64,000 nucleotides of DNA. Origin: Alphaproteobacteria bacterium (GTDB taxonomy: Bacteria; Pseudomonadota; Alphaproteobacteria; ATCC43930; CGMCC-115725). The notes beneath the pieces were generated by a model. The model saw only the letters and a program-made list of their open reading frames with translations, was not told the DNA's origin and ran no database searches. Made by a program: the position numbers and the translations under genes. Location: contig JASHOB010000059.1 of assembly GCA_030041335.1 (NCBI GenBank), forward strand, positions 47,345 to 111,344. Direction: 5' to 3'. Shown in pieces: positions 1 to 9,300 of this stretch; position 1 is the first letter of the stretch, and each line of letters starts with the position of its first letter.

Positions 1-1167
1 GCTCCCTGCCATCGCGCGCGCCAAGGCCCAAGCGCCGTAGTTGAATTGCGTATCGGCAAACATCTCGGCCACCCGCGGCAACACCTCGGCGTCGCCGCTG
101 GCAGGATATTGTTGCAAGGCGGCATCGGCGGCGGCGCCGAAATTCTCCAAGGCGAAGGCGCGATACGCCGTCATGTCCGTTACCGGCCAGGCGCCAACGA
201 AAACGGACCCTTCATCGCGATTGGTTCCGACAATGATCGGCATCGGGTGATAATGACCCGTGGCAAAAGCATCGCGTTCATCGCGCGGAATCACCCAGCC
301 GTCCCGAATCGGGCGCAAGACGCGAGGCGTCGTCAGTCCCCGCATCTTAGGCACAAACAGCGGGGTTTTTGCCAGAAGCTCCTCGGTCGACATGCGGCGC
401 AATTGTGCGAGATCGTTGCCGAGTTTCAAGCCGTAGGCCTCGGCCTCAGCGAGGCTGGCGAGCGGGCGAAAGGCGCCCGGGCTTTCGAGGATCGCCCGCT
501 GGAACAGGTCCTTGGCCAGAGGCGAGGTCAGCAATAGCGAAATTGATGCCGATCCGGCGGAGACGCCGAAAAGTGTCACGCGCTTCGGATCGCCGCCGAA
601 GTTCGCAATGTTGTCCCGGATCCAGCGCAGCGCGGCGAGCTGATCCAATAGCGCGTAGTTGCTTGACGAACCGTGCGGCGATTCGGCCGTCAGTGCCGGA
701 TGCGCCAAGAATCCGAACACGCCGACGCGATAATTGGCGGTGATCAGAATCACACCGCGTTTCGCGAACTCCTCGCCGTCGAACAGGATGTCCGACGGAC
801 TGCCGACCATAAAACTGCCGCCGAACAGCCAGACCAGGACCGGCAGGCTTTCGCCGGGTTTGGCGGCCGGTGCCCAGATGTTGAGGTTGAGGCAATCCTC
901 GCTTTGCCTACCGGCGCGCGAACTCGAGGGCCCGCCGGCCGGCGCTGCCGGCTGCGGACAGTCGGCACCCCATTCCGTTGCCTCGCGCACGCCGCCCCAA
1001 GGCAATGGTGGCGCGGGCGGCCGCCAGCGCATTTCGCCAACCGGCGGCGCCGCGAACGGAATGCCGCGGAAGACGCGAACGCCGCTGGCGAGCGCCAAAC
1101 CCGCAAACAACCCCCCCTCGGTGCGCACCGTCAAATCCGTCTCTCTTTTCGCCTGGGCCTCGGGCAT
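1..1167 (-). CDS. Type B carboxylesterase/lipase, 3' end cut by the window edge
   Basis: Reading the minus strand from an ATG at 1167 gives an open frame that runs to base 1 with no stop, so the C-terminus is missing. The N-terminal half is typical of the carboxylesterase type B family: a VFRGIPFAAPPVG segment, an EDCLNLNIW segment, and the nucleophile elbow FGVSAGSAS (GxSxG form) near 541-600. These alpha/beta hydrolases cleave carboxylic esters. The usual oxyanion-hole HGG is replaced by LFGGSF, which is unusual. No signal peptide is evident, so it is probably cytoplasmic. It is divergent from the binding-protein gene at 1262 and shares a 94-base gap with it. The substrate cannot be told from sequence. 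Confidence 0.85.
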   Translation of the reverse strand, partial: MPEAQAKRETDLTVRTEGGLFAGLALASGVRVFRGIPFAAPPVGEMRWRPPAPPLPWGGVREATEWGADCPQPAAPAGGPSSSRAGRQSEDCLNLNIWAPAAKPGESLPVLVWLFGGSFMVGSPSDILFDGEEFAKRGVILITANYRVGVFGFLAHPALTAESPHGSSSNYALLDQLAALRWIRDNIANFGGDPKRVTLFGVSAGSASISLLLTSPLAKDLFQRAILESPGAFRPLASLAEAEAYGLKLGNDLAQLRRMSTEELLAKTPLFVPKMRGLTTPRVLRPIRDGWVIPRDERDAFATGHYHPMPIIVGTNRDEGSVFVGAWPVTDMTAYRAFALENFGAAADAALQQYPASGDAEVLPRVAEMFADTQFNYGAWALARAMAGS

Positions 1168-1261
1168 CGCGCCGCTCCTACTATTCTTTCGCTCCGGGGA
1201 AATGTAATACTCTTCCGGCAATCGCGACCGCGATAAAAATTGTGCTCCGGGAGGGATAGGA

Positions 1262-2440
1262 ATGAAGCGTCTTTTGGTCATGGGAGTCGTCGGCCTGGCA
1301 TTGATTTGGGCGGGCAAGGGGTCGGCCGAGACTGTAAAAGTTGGCTTGATCATGCCGTTTTCCGGCTCATACGCCCAATGGGGAGCGGAGACGAAGGGCG
1401 GCGTGCGCGTCTACCAGGAGCTTCATGGCAAGAGCGTCAATGGCAACGATATCGAGATCCTGTTCCGGGACGAAGGCGGCATCGACCCGGCACGTTCGAA
1501 GCAGCTCGCGACCGAGTTGATCCTGCGCGACCATATTCAATTCCTGACCGGCTTCGTCTTTAGCCCCGACGCGCTGGCGGTCGCCGATATCATTACGCAA
1601 GCAAAAATGCCGACCATCATCACCAATGCCGCGACCGGCTTCATCGTGCGCAAGTCACCCTATTTTGTTCGGGTAAGCTTCACCCTGCAGCAGGAATCGG
1701 CGCCGCTCGGCACCTGGGCCGCAAAGGCCGGCATCAAGACGGTCGATTCCGTAATCGCGGACTATATCTCGGGCAAGGATTCGAATGACGGCTTCGAGAG
1801 AGCCTATGTCGCGGGCGGCGGCAAAGTATTGCAGACGATCAAATATCCGACCACGGTCGCCGACATTACGCCCTATTACGAGCGGGTGCTTCAGGACAAG
1901 CCGCAAGCGGTTCAGGTGTTCGGCACCGGCGGCACCAATTCAGTGATGATGATTCGCACCTGGGCGGCGCGCCTGCGCCCTGCCGGCATCGGCTTTATCG
2001 GTGCAACGCAGCTGCAGGAAACCGACATGCCGAGCATCGGGGATGCAGTGATCGGCCTGGTTTCCACGACGCACTATCCCGAACACAATGACAGTCCGAT
2101 CAACAAAGAGCTGCGCGCGCAATGGTTCAAAGATTATGGTGCCGACACGACACTCGTACCCGATATCGCCACTTGCGCCGTCTACGATGCGATGGAGCTG
2201 ATCTACCGCGCGGTCGCCAAGTTCGGTCCGGGCGTGACCGGCGACCAGGCGATCGGCTTCTATAAGGGGCTGACAATCCCCAGCCCGCGCGGCTCGATCA
2301 CCATCGATCCGAAAACCCGCGACGTCATCCAGAACATCTACGTGCAGAAAGTCGAAAAGAGGGACGGCAAGCTCGAGAATGTGCCTTTCGACGTGGTCAA
2401 GGACGTCAAGGACCCGTGGAAGGAAGCAAATCCGGAATAA
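1262..2440 (+). CDS. Branched-chain-amino-acid-type ABC transporter substrate-binding protein
   Basis: The 392-residue product has a Sec signal peptide (MKRLLVMGVVGLALIWAG, probable cleavage after GSA) followed by a periplasmic binding protein type 1 fold (VKVGLIMPFSGSYAQWG). This is the LivJ/Leu-binding family, which also serves aromatic acids, urea and amides. A strong ribosome binding site (GGGAGGGA) precedes the ATG. No Liv permease or ATPase is adjacent. The next genes are an amidohydrolase (3-base gap), a Rieske oxygenase and purine genes, so it may deliver a heterocyclic or amide substrate to a transporter encoded elsewhere. The ligand is unknown. Confidence 0.87.
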   Translation: MKRLLVMGVVGLALIWAGKGSAETVKVGLIMPFSGSYAQWGAETKGGVRVYQELHGKSVNGNDIEILFRDEGGIDPARSKQLATELILRDHIQFLTGFVFSPDALAVADIITQAKMPTIITNAATGFIVRKSPYFVRVSFTLQQESAPLGTWAAKAGIKTVDSVIADYISGKDSNDGFERAYVAGGGKVLQTIKYPTTVADITPYYERVLQDKPQAVQVFGTGGTNSVMMIRTWAARLRPAGIGFIGATQLQETDMPSIGDAVIGLVSTTHYPEHNDSPINKELRAQWFKDYGADTTLVPDIATCAVYDAMELIYRAVAKFGPGVTGDQAIGFYKGLTIPSPRGSITIDPKTRDVIQNIYVQKVEKRDGKLENVPFDVVKDVKDPWKEANPE

Positions 2441-2443
2441 CGC

Positions 2444-3712
2444 GTGCCGCGCACCCTGATCACCAACGTCTCGATCTTCGACGGCAGCGGTGCCTTGCCG
2501 TTTCCGGGTGAGGTCCTGATCGAAGGCAATCGTGTCAAGGCGGTGGCCAACGGCGGCGAGCGGTTAGCCGCCGTTGGCGCCGCGGTTGTCGATGGCGAAG
2601 GCGGGACGTTGATCCCGGGCTTGGTCGAATCACATGCGCATCTGGGATTCGGTTCGGCGGTCGATCGCGTCGTGCGAGGACGCGTCCGCTCCGCAGCAGA
2701 GATGTTGTTGATTACCGCACACACTGCCAAGGTAATGCTCGACCATGGCTTCACTTCGGCCTATTCGGCTGGCGCCCACGACGCGTCGGCGGAAACCGCA
2801 TTGCGCGACGAGATCGCGGCCGGCTGGCTGCCGGGCCCGCGACTGCGCGCCTGTTCGTTCGAACGGGAAGCGGCACCCGCCACGGCTTCACCGGGACGGC
2901 GATATGTCAGCTTCGAACAGCGGTCTCCGGACGTCGGGAGTGTCCGCGCCTTCGTCAACGAAATGGCGCGGATCGGCGTCGATTCCGTGAAGTTCGTGGT
3001 GACCGGGGACAACAGCATCGTGCCGAATACGTCGCTCGTTCTGCTTTATCACGACGACGAACTGGCCGCGGCGGCGGCGGCCGCGCGCGAGGCCGGTCTC
3101 TGGCTTAACGCACACGCCCATTCCGCCGAGGCAATCAAGCTGGTGCTCAAGCACGGCTTCCGGGTGATTTATCACTGCACCTGGCCTGACGAAGAAGCGC
3201 TCGACATGTTGGAGGCGCGCAAGCACGAAATCTTCGTGGCGCCGACGGTAGGCCTGAATTGGACGAATATCCACGCCGACCCCGATTACGCCAAGCGCGA
3301 CAACGGCGGAGCACTGAGGGAGCAGATCGCCAAACTCGACCATCTCGGCGAGTTGCTGCCGGTTCTGCACAAGCGTGGTATCCGGTTGCTGCCCGGCGGC
3401 GATTACGGATTTCCGACCAACCCCATCGGCCGGAACGCTCATGACCTCGAATTGTTTGTCAAACTGTTCGGCTTCACGCCGGCCGAGACCTTGAGCGCCG
3501 CAACGAAGCTCGGGGGCGAGATCATGGGCATGGGTGACGAACTTGGGCTGATCAGGCCTGGTTATCTCGCGGACCTGTTGCTGATCGACGGCGATCCGCT
3601 GCACGACGTCGCACTGCTTCAGAATGCCGAGCGGTACTTGATGATCATGAAGGATGGCAAATACCATAAGGCGCCGCCGCGCCACCGTCAGCGGAGCGCG
3701 GAGCCAGCCTAG
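2444..3712 (+). CDS. Amidohydrolase family protein (imidazolonepropionase-like)
   Basis: The 422-residue protein starts at a GTG three bases after the preceding stop, which suggests translational coupling. It has the N-terminal beta-sandwich strand (LITNVSIFDGSG), the metal-binding strand-1 motif ESHAHLGF, a candidate carboxylated lysine in DSVKFVVTGD, later metal-ligand candidates in LNAHAHS and YHCTW, the catalytic Asp candidate in LLPGGDYGF, and the C-terminal GYLADLLLIDGDPL typical of the superfamily. Members hydrolyse cyclic amides, imidazolones, ureides or peptides. Its place between a binding protein and a Rieske oxygenase in a purine-degradation block suggests opening of an N-heterocycle or amide, but this is inference. 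Confidence 0.83.
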   Translation: MPRTLITNVSIFDGSGALPFPGEVLIEGNRVKAVANGGERLAAVGAAVVDGEGGTLIPGLVESHAHLGFGSAVDRVVRGRVRSAAEMLLITAHTAKVMLDHGFTSAYSAGAHDASAETALRDEIAAGWLPGPRLRACSFEREAAPATASPGRRYVSFEQRSPDVGSVRAFVNEMARIGVDSVKFVVTGDNSIVPNTSLVLLYHDDELAAAAAAAREAGLWLNAHAHSAEAIKLVLKHGFRVIYHCTWPDEEALDMLEARKHEIFVAPTVGLNWTNIHADPDYAKRDNGGALREQIAKLDHLGELLPVLHKRGIRLLPGGDYGFPTNPIGRNAHDLELFVKLFGFTPAETLSAATKLGGEIMGMGDELGLIRPGYLADLLLIDGDPLHDVALLQNAERYLMIMKDGKYHKAPPRHRQRSAEPA

Positions 3713-3731
3713 TCATTCAGGAGAGCATTTG

Positions 3732-5045
3732 ATGACGAGCAAAGACAGCGAAGACTTAACCCGCGTCGGCCCCGGCACCGTCATGGGCGAGTTCATGCGG
3801 CAATATTGGCTGCCCGCGGCGCTGACGAGCGAACTAAAACCTGACGGCGCGCCGGTGCGGCTGATGCTGCTGGGCGAAAAGCTGATCGCATTCCGCGACA
3901 CAAAGGGCCGCGTCGGGGTGATGGACCATCGCTGTCCGCACCGTTGCGCTTCGCTTTTCCTCGGCCGCAACGAGGAAAACGGTATTCGCTGCGTCTATCA
4001 CGGCTGGAAATTCGACGTCGACGGCAACTGCGTCGACATGGCCAGCGTGCCCGCGCATCAGGACTTCAAAAACAGGGTCAAGGCGAAGGCCTACCAAGTC
4101 GCCGAGCGCAATGGCGTGGTCTGGGTCTATATGGGCAAGCGCGCGGCCGCGCCGCCTTTGCCTGGCCTCGAGGTGCTGCGTTTGCCCGAAGATGAGGTCA
4201 CGGTCATCTGCGCATTGCGCGAATGCAACTGGCTGCAGGGCCTCGAAGGCGACATCGACACTTCCCATTTTGGTTTCCTCCATGCCGGCCATATCAAACC
4301 GGAGCAACTCGCCGCCGATCATCCATTCCGAGGCGCCGTATTCAATCGTGCGCCGGAGCTGAAGGTCATGGAGACGCCGTGGGGCACGAGCTATGGCGCC
4401 TACCGTCCCGCCGATGGCGGCGGCACCTATTGGCGTACCGCGAATTTCCTGTTCCCATGCTGGACGCAGCAACCGCAAGGCGACTTCGCCACCAATGTCC
4501 ATGCCCGCGCCTGGGTCCCGCTCGATGACCACCACATGATGTTCTACAATTTCGTCTGGAAGCGGCCCATGCCCGACCGCGCCACCGGCAAAGACGGCAA
4601 GCCGTTGAGCGGCGTGTCGCTTGGCTTTGACTTCCTGCCCAACACCACCGACTGGCTGGGCCGCTGGCGGCTCACCAGCCATCCGCGAAACGACTGGAAT
4701 ATCGACCGGGCGGCGCAAGCCGGCAGCGAGAGCTACACGGGTATCGCCAATATTCACATGCAGGACCAGGCGGTGACCGAAAGCATGGGGCCGATCACCG
4801 ACCATGAATTCGAACATCTGGCGCCCACCGATGTCATGATCGCGCGGACTCGCCGCCATATCCTGGCCACCGCACGCGCCGTCGCCGAGCAATCCGCGGC
4901 GCCCCCCTGTGTCGACGATCCCGATACCTACCTGAAGGCGCGAAGCGGCTTTTTCGTCGCCTCGGCAACGACCGAGTGGCAGGAGGCCTACGCGGACAAT
5001 ATCGCCAATGCGGTTCGGCCCGGGATGCGGCACGCCGCCGAATAG
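3732..5045 (+). CDS. Rieske non-heme iron oxygenase, large subunit (phthalate 4,5-dioxygenase-like)
   Basis: The ATG at 3732 is preceded by AGGAGAG, and the domain begins right after it; the frame is open further upstream but that stretch overlaps the previous gene. The 437-residue protein has a Rieske [2Fe-2S] motif, CPHRC followed by CVYHGWKF, and the mononuclear iron site GDIDTSHFGFLHAGH (D-x2-H-x4-H). These enzymes hydroxylate or N/O-demethylate aromatic and heteroaromatic compounds using electrons from a reductase. No reductase or ferredoxin gene lies nearby. It sits directly upstream of uraH and xdhAB. Rieske N-demethylases are known to act on methylxanthines, so a purine-type substrate is possible but unproven. 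Confidence 0.86.
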   Translation: MTSKDSEDLTRVGPGTVMGEFMRQYWLPAALTSELKPDGAPVRLMLLGEKLIAFRDTKGRVGVMDHRCPHRCASLFLGRNEENGIRCVYHGWKFDVDGNCVDMASVPAHQDFKNRVKAKAYQVAERNGVVWVYMGKRAAAPPLPGLEVLRLPEDEVTVICALRECNWLQGLEGDIDTSHFGFLHAGHIKPEQLAADHPFRGAVFNRAPELKVMETPWGTSYGAYRPADGGGTYWRTANFLFPCWTQQPQGDFATNVHARAWVPLDDHHMMFYNFVWKRPMPDRATGKDGKPLSGVSLGFDFLPNTTDWLGRWRLTSHPRNDWNIDRAAQAGSESYTGIANIHMQDQAVTESMGPITDHEFEHLAPTDVMIARTRRHILATARAVAEQSAAPPCVDDPDTYLKARSGFFVASATTEWQEAYADNIANAVRPGMRHAAE

Positions 5046-5126
5046 CCGCCGAAGTCGCTTGGCGAACGCTGCCAAGCGTGGGAGCATGGCCGTTCCTGCC
5101 CGGGTGTTCGGGAATTGCGGAGGCGG

Positions 5127-5477
5127 ATGGGTCGATTAACCACCCATGTGTTGGACACGGCCCGCGGCCGGCCGGCGGCGGGGCTGCACGTCGATTTGTT
5201 TTCGCTCGACGACGGACGCCGCCTGCTCAAAAGCGCGGTTACCAACGCTGACGGCCGGGTCGATTCACCGTTGCTCGAGAACACGACGCTCAGAGCCGGC
5301 CGCTACGAGCTGCTGTTTCGCGCGGGCGATTATTGGCGCAGCACCGGCGAACCGACCTCGGTGCCGCCTTTCCTCGACGAAATACCCGTGCGGTTTGGCA
5401 TTGCCGACCCCAAGCAGCATTATCACGTGCCGTTGTTGCTCTCGCCATGGTGCTATTCGACGTACCGGGGAAGTTGA
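5127..5477 (+). CDS. uraH: 5-hydroxyisourate hydrolase (transthyretin-like)
   Basis: The 116-residue protein is the usual size for HIUase. It has the N-terminal [17 protein letters not shown] segment with an active-site His, a central [12 protein letters not shown] segment, and the C-terminal [18 protein letters not shown] tail; the YRGS tail separates HIUases from transthyretins. The enzyme hydrolyses 5-hydroxyisourate to OHCU, the second step from urate to allantoin. I chose the ATG at 5127 (GCGGAGGCGG just upstream) over an in-frame TTG at 5115. It is followed two bases later by xdhA, while urate oxidase and OHCU decarboxylase lie on the opposite strand at 15-19 kb. Confidence 0.93.
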   Translation: MGRLTTHVLDTARGRPAAGLHVDLFSLDDGRRLLKSAVTNADGRVDSPLLENTTLRAGRYELLFRAGDYWRSTGEPTSVPPFLDEIPVRFGIADPKQHYHVPLLLSPWCYSTYRGS

Positions 5478-5479
5478 AC

Positions 5480-6940
5480 ATGACTGGCCAAATCCGCTTT
5501 GTCTTGGACGGCGAGGTCCGCGAACTGCGGGGCGTGGCGCCGACCATGACAGTGCTGCAGTGGCTGCGCGATGATGCGCGCCGCTGCGGCACCAAGGAAG
5601 GTTGCGCCGAGGGCGATTGCGGCGCCTGTACCGTGGCGATCGGCGAGCGCCGAGGCGTCGACGACATGCGCTATCGCGCGGTCAATTCCTGCATCTTGTT
5701 CATGCCGATGCTTGACGGCAAGGAGCTGGTGACCGTCGAGAGTCTCAAGCACGAGGGCAGGCTTCATCCCGTGCAAAGGGCGATGGTCGAGTGTCACGGC
5801 TCGCAATGTGGCTTCTGTACCCCTGGCTTTGTCATGTCGCTCTTCACCCTCTATCACAGCGGCAAGGAACCGCAGCGTGAGACGGTTGACGATGTGCTCG
5901 CGGGCAATCTCTGCCGATGCACGGGTTATCGCCCGATCATCGAGGCGGCGCAAAGGATGCGCGAGTATGGCGCCAAGGATCAGTTCCACCGCCGCGCCGC
6001 CGCGACCGCGAGGCAACTCGCAGCGATCGAGCGCCGTGACACGCTGGCACTGGAAAAAGACGGTCAGCGCTATTTCGCACCGGCCAACCTTGAAGAGTTT
6101 ACCGCCTGTTTTGAGCAATATCCCGAAGCGGCCCTCGTGGGCGGCGCGACGGATATCGGCCTGTGGGTCACCAAACGGCATCAACGGCCCGAGACGCAGA
6201 TCTACACCGGCGATATAGCGGAGCTGCGTCGCCTTAAGATCGGCGACGACTGCATCGAAATCGGCGGCGCGGCATCGCTGGGCGACGTTTTCGACGCTTT
6301 GCTCGCGGAATTTGCCGATTTCGGCGAAATCTTGCGGCGCTTTGGCTCGGTGCAGGTACGCAACGTCGCCACGCTCGGCGGCAATATCGCCAACGCCTCC
6401 CCGATCGGCGACATCGCGCCGTTGCTTTTGGCGCTCGACGCGGCGCTGTTGTTGCGCCGCAATCGCGAAACACGTTTGCTGCCGATCGATGAATTCTTTC
6501 TGGCCTATCGCAAGACCGCACTGCGAAACAGCGAATTTATTGATGCGATCCGCATTCCCCGCGCGCGGTCCGGCCTCAAATTCCGAGCCTACAAGATCTC
6601 GAAGCGTTTCGATCAAGACATTTCGGCCGTATGTGGCGCCTTCGCGCTGCAACTGGATGGCAGTCGGATTGCCGAGATCCGCATGGGTTTCGGCGGCATG
6701 GCGGCGGTGCCGAAGCGCGCGGCCAATGCCGAAGCAGCGCTCATCGGCGAGGCATGGAACGAAGCGTCGGCGCGCGCGGCGATGCGGGCGATCGAGCGCG
6801 ATTTTGAGCCGATGACGGACATGCGGGCGAGCGCACCCTATCGCCTGAAGCTGGCGCGAAATTTGCTTCTCAAGTTCTTTTTGGAGACAAGCAACCAGCC
6901 AGGCGCCACGCGCGTCATAAGGCGGGACATGGCGGCATGA
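5480..6940 (+). CDS. xdhA: Xanthine dehydrogenase small subunit (2Fe-2S and FAD)
   Basis: The 486-residue protein starts at the ATG at 5480, two bases after the uraH stop; the frame is open further upstream but that part overlaps uraH. Plant-type [2Fe-2S] ligands are C42, C47, C50 and C71, and the second cluster uses C110, C113, C145 and C147 (CGFCTPGF and CRCTGYRP). A FAD-binding dehydrogenase domain follows, with LVGGATDIGLWVTK and RNVATLGGNIANASPIGD. It passes electrons from the molybdenum subunit to NAD+ during oxidation of hypoxanthine and xanthine to urate. It overlaps xdhB by four bases (ATGA). Confidence 0.95.
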   Translation: MTGQIRFVLDGEVRELRGVAPTMTVLQWLRDDARRCGTKEGCAEGDCGACTVAIGERRGVDDMRYRAVNSCILFMPMLDGKELVTVESLKHEGRLHPVQRAMVECHGSQCGFCTPGFVMSLFTLYHSGKEPQRETVDDVLAGNLCRCTGYRPIIEAAQRMREYGAKDQFHRRAAATARQLAAIERRDTLALEKDGQRYFAPANLEEFTACFEQYPEAALVGGATDIGLWVTKRHQRPETQIYTGDIAELRRLKIGDDCIEIGGAASLGDVFDALLAEFADFGEILRRFGSVQVRNVATLGGNIANASPIGDIAPLLLALDAALLLRRNRETRLLPIDEFFLAYRKTALRNSEFIDAIRIPRARSGLKFRAYKISKRFDQDISAVCGAFALQLDGSRIAEIRMGFGGMAAVPKRAANAEAALIGEAWNEASARAAMRAIERDFEPMTDMRASAPYRLKLARNLLLKFFLETSNQPGATRVIRRDMAA

Positions 6941-9300
6941 CAGTGCCTCGGACATCCGGCTCGGAGGACATGTTGCGCGCGGTACGGCGGCCGGTGCCGC
7001 ATGACAGCGCCGAAAAGCATGTTTCCGGCGAGGCGATCTACATCGACGACATTCCCGAGCCGCGCGCTCTGCTCCACGCCTACATCCGTTCGAGCGACAT
7101 CGCACATGGCAGGATCAAGAAGCTCGATCTCGCTCCCACGCGTGCGCAGCCCGGCGTCGCGGCGGCGCTGGCCGCCGCCGACTTGCCGACCGGTCATAAC
7201 GATATTGGTCCCGGCTTCGCCGGCGACCCCGTGTTCGCCGAGCAAATCGTCGAATATGCCGGCCAGTCGGTGTTCGCGGTCGCTGCCGAGACCCGCGAGC
7301 AGGCGCGCGCGGCCGCCATGCAGGCGGTGGTCGAATATGAGGAATTGCCGGCGATCCTCACCATCGAGGAGGCGCTGGCGCAGGACGCGCAGGTATTGCC
7401 GACCGTCACCTTGATGCGTGGCGACGCCGACAAAAGCATTGCCAAGGCACCGCGGAGGATTTCGGGGCGGCTCGCGATCGGCGGTCAGGACCATTTCTAT
7501 CTCGAAGGCCAGATCGCGATGGCGGTGCCGGGCGAAGACGGCGACATGCTGGTCTATTCTTCGACGCAGCATCCAAGCGAGATCCAGCACCATGTCGCGC
7601 ACATTCTTGGCCTTGACGCCAACGGCGTCACGGTCGAGACGCGACGCATGGGCGGCGGCTTCGGCGGCAAGGAAACCCAGGGTGCGTTATTTGCGGTCGT
7701 GGCGGCACTGTTGGCGCAGAAGACGGGGCGCCCGGTCAAGCTTCGCCCCGATCGCGACGACGACATGATTCTCACCGGCAAGCGCCACGATTTCATCGCC
7801 GACTATGTCGTGGGGTTCGACGAGGAAGGCCGCATTCACGGCGTCGACTTCATGCTGGCGTCGCGTTGCGGCATGTCGCCCGACCTCTCCGGGCCGGTGA
7901 ACGACCGCGCCATCTTCCATGCCGACAACGCTTACTTTTTGCCTCACGTCAGGATCGTATCGCATCGCTCAAAGACTCACACCGTATCCAATACGGCATT
8001 TCGCGGTTTCGGCGGGCCGCAGGGCATGATGGTGATCGAGTACGCGATCGACGAGATTGCGCGCACATTGGGCATCGACCCGCTGACGGTGCGCAAGCGC
8101 AACCTCTATGGCAAGCGCGACCGCAATGTCACGCCTTACACCATGAAGGTCGAAGACAACATCCTCGCCAAGATCATCGGCGAACTCGAGCGGACTTCCG
8201 AATATTGGCAACGCCGCAAGGCGATTACGGCGTGGAATGCGACCAGCCCGTTCCTCAAGCGCGGCCTGGCGCTGACACCGGTGAAGTTCGGCATCGCCTT
8301 TACCGCGACGCATTTCAACCAGGCCGGCGCGCTGCTGCTGGTCTATACCGATGGCAGTTTGAAGCTGAACCATGGCGGTACCGAGATGGGCCAAGGCCTC
8401 AATACGAAGGTCGCCCAGATCGTCGCCGACGAATTCGGCCTCGATTTCGAAGACGTCAAAATCACGCCAACGACGACCGGCAAAGTGCCGAACACGTCGG
8501 CGACCGCCGCCTCCTCGGGTACCGACCTCAATGGCAGAGCGTCGCTGATCGCGGCGCGCACCATCAAGGAGCGGCTGATCAAATTCGCCGCCGCGCATTT
8601 CCATGTCGCCCCCGGCAAGATCGTGTTTGCCAATCGCGAAGTCTCGATCGGCGGCGAGAAAATGGCGTTCGTCGAGCTGGTCAACCTCGCCTATAAGGCG
8701 CGCGTTTCCTTGTCGGCGACCGGCTATTTCGCCACCCCCAAGGTGGCCTACGACCCGACAACGATGCGCGGCCGGCCGTTCCTCTATTTCGCCTATGGGG
8801 CAGCGGCATCCGAGGTGCTGGTGGACACGCTCACCGGCGAATACAAGGTCGAACGCGTCGACCTCCTCCACGATGTTGGCAAGTCGATCAATCCGGCGAT
8901 CGACATGGGCCAGATCGAAGGCGGCTTCATCCAGGGGATGGGCTGGCTGACCAGCGAGGAATTGTATTGGGATGCAAAGGGTCGTCTGCAGACCCATGCG
9001 CCTTCGACCTATAAGATCCCCGCCTGCAGCGACCTGCCGCGGCAGTTCAACGCGCGGATCGCCGACTGGAGTCGCAACCGCGAGGATGTGGTCTACCGCT
9101 CAAAGGCCGTGGGCGAGCCGCCGTTGATGCTGGCGATCTCGGTATTTCACGCCATCAAGGACGCGATCGCGGCCGTAGGCCAGTATCAAATCAGCCCGCA
9201 GCTTGACGCCCCGGCAACGCCCGAGCGCGTGCTGAACGCGATCGACGCGCTGCGGCTCAGGCTCGGGGACCATCTTCCGGCGCGCGAGGCGGCGGAATGA
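6937..9300 (+). CDS. xdhB: Xanthine dehydrogenase molybdopterin-binding large subunit
   Basis: The 787-residue protein matches XdhB in length. It shows the Moco-binding MGGGFGGKE loop, the FRGFGGPQGM substrate-arginine region, GGTEMGQGLNTK, and the C-terminal KAVGEPPLML segment carrying the catalytic Glu. Its start overlaps the xdhA stop (ATGA) and its stop overlaps the xdhC start, so the three are translationally coupled. It hydroxylates purines at the molybdenum centre and, with XdhA, forms a cytoplasmic heterotetramer supplying urate to the pathway. Confidence 0.95.
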   Translation: MTVPRTSGSEDMLRAVRRPVPHDSAEKHVSGEAIYIDDIPEPRALLHAYIRSSDIAHGRIKKLDLAPTRAQPGVAAALAAADLPTGHNDIGPGFAGDPVFAEQIVEYAGQSVFAVAAETREQARAAAMQAVVEYEELPAILTIEEALAQDAQVLPTVTLMRGDADKSIAKAPRRISGRLAIGGQDHFYLEGQIAMAVPGEDGDMLVYSSTQHPSEIQHHVAHILGLDANGVTVETRRMGGGFGGKETQGALFAVVAALLAQKTGRPVKLRPDRDDDMILTGKRHDFIADYVVGFDEEGRIHGVDFMLASRCGMSPDLSGPVNDRAIFHADNAYFLPHVRIVSHRSKTHTVSNTAFRGFGGPQGMMVIEYAIDEIARTLGIDPLTVRKRNLYGKRDRNVTPYTMKVEDNILAKIIGELERTSEYWQRRKAITAWNATSPFLKRGLALTPVKFGIAFTATHFNQAGALLLVYTDGSLKLNHGGTEMGQGLNTKVAQIVADEFGLDFEDVKITPTTTGKVPNTSATAASSGTDLNGRASLIAARTIKERLIKFAAAHFHVAPGKIVFANREVSIGGEKMAFVELVNLAYKARVSLSATGYFATPKVAYDPTTMRGRPFLYFAYGAAASEVLVDTLTGEYKVERVDLLHDVGKSINPAIDMGQIEGGFIQGMGWLTSEELYWDAKGRLQTHAPSTYKIPACSDLPRQFNARIADWSRNREDVVYRSKAVGEPPLMLAISVFHAIKDAIAAVGQYQISPQLDAPATPERVLNAIDALRLRLGDHLPAREAAE

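Noticed and set aside
2888..3685. Long minus-strand open frame opposite the amidohydrolase
   Set aside because: It mirrors codon structure of a well-supported plus-strand gene and has no recognisable motif.
3834..5087. 417-residue minus-strand open frame opposite the Rieske oxygenase
   Set aside because: Shadow frame in GC-rich DNA; the plus strand carries the Rieske and iron motifs.
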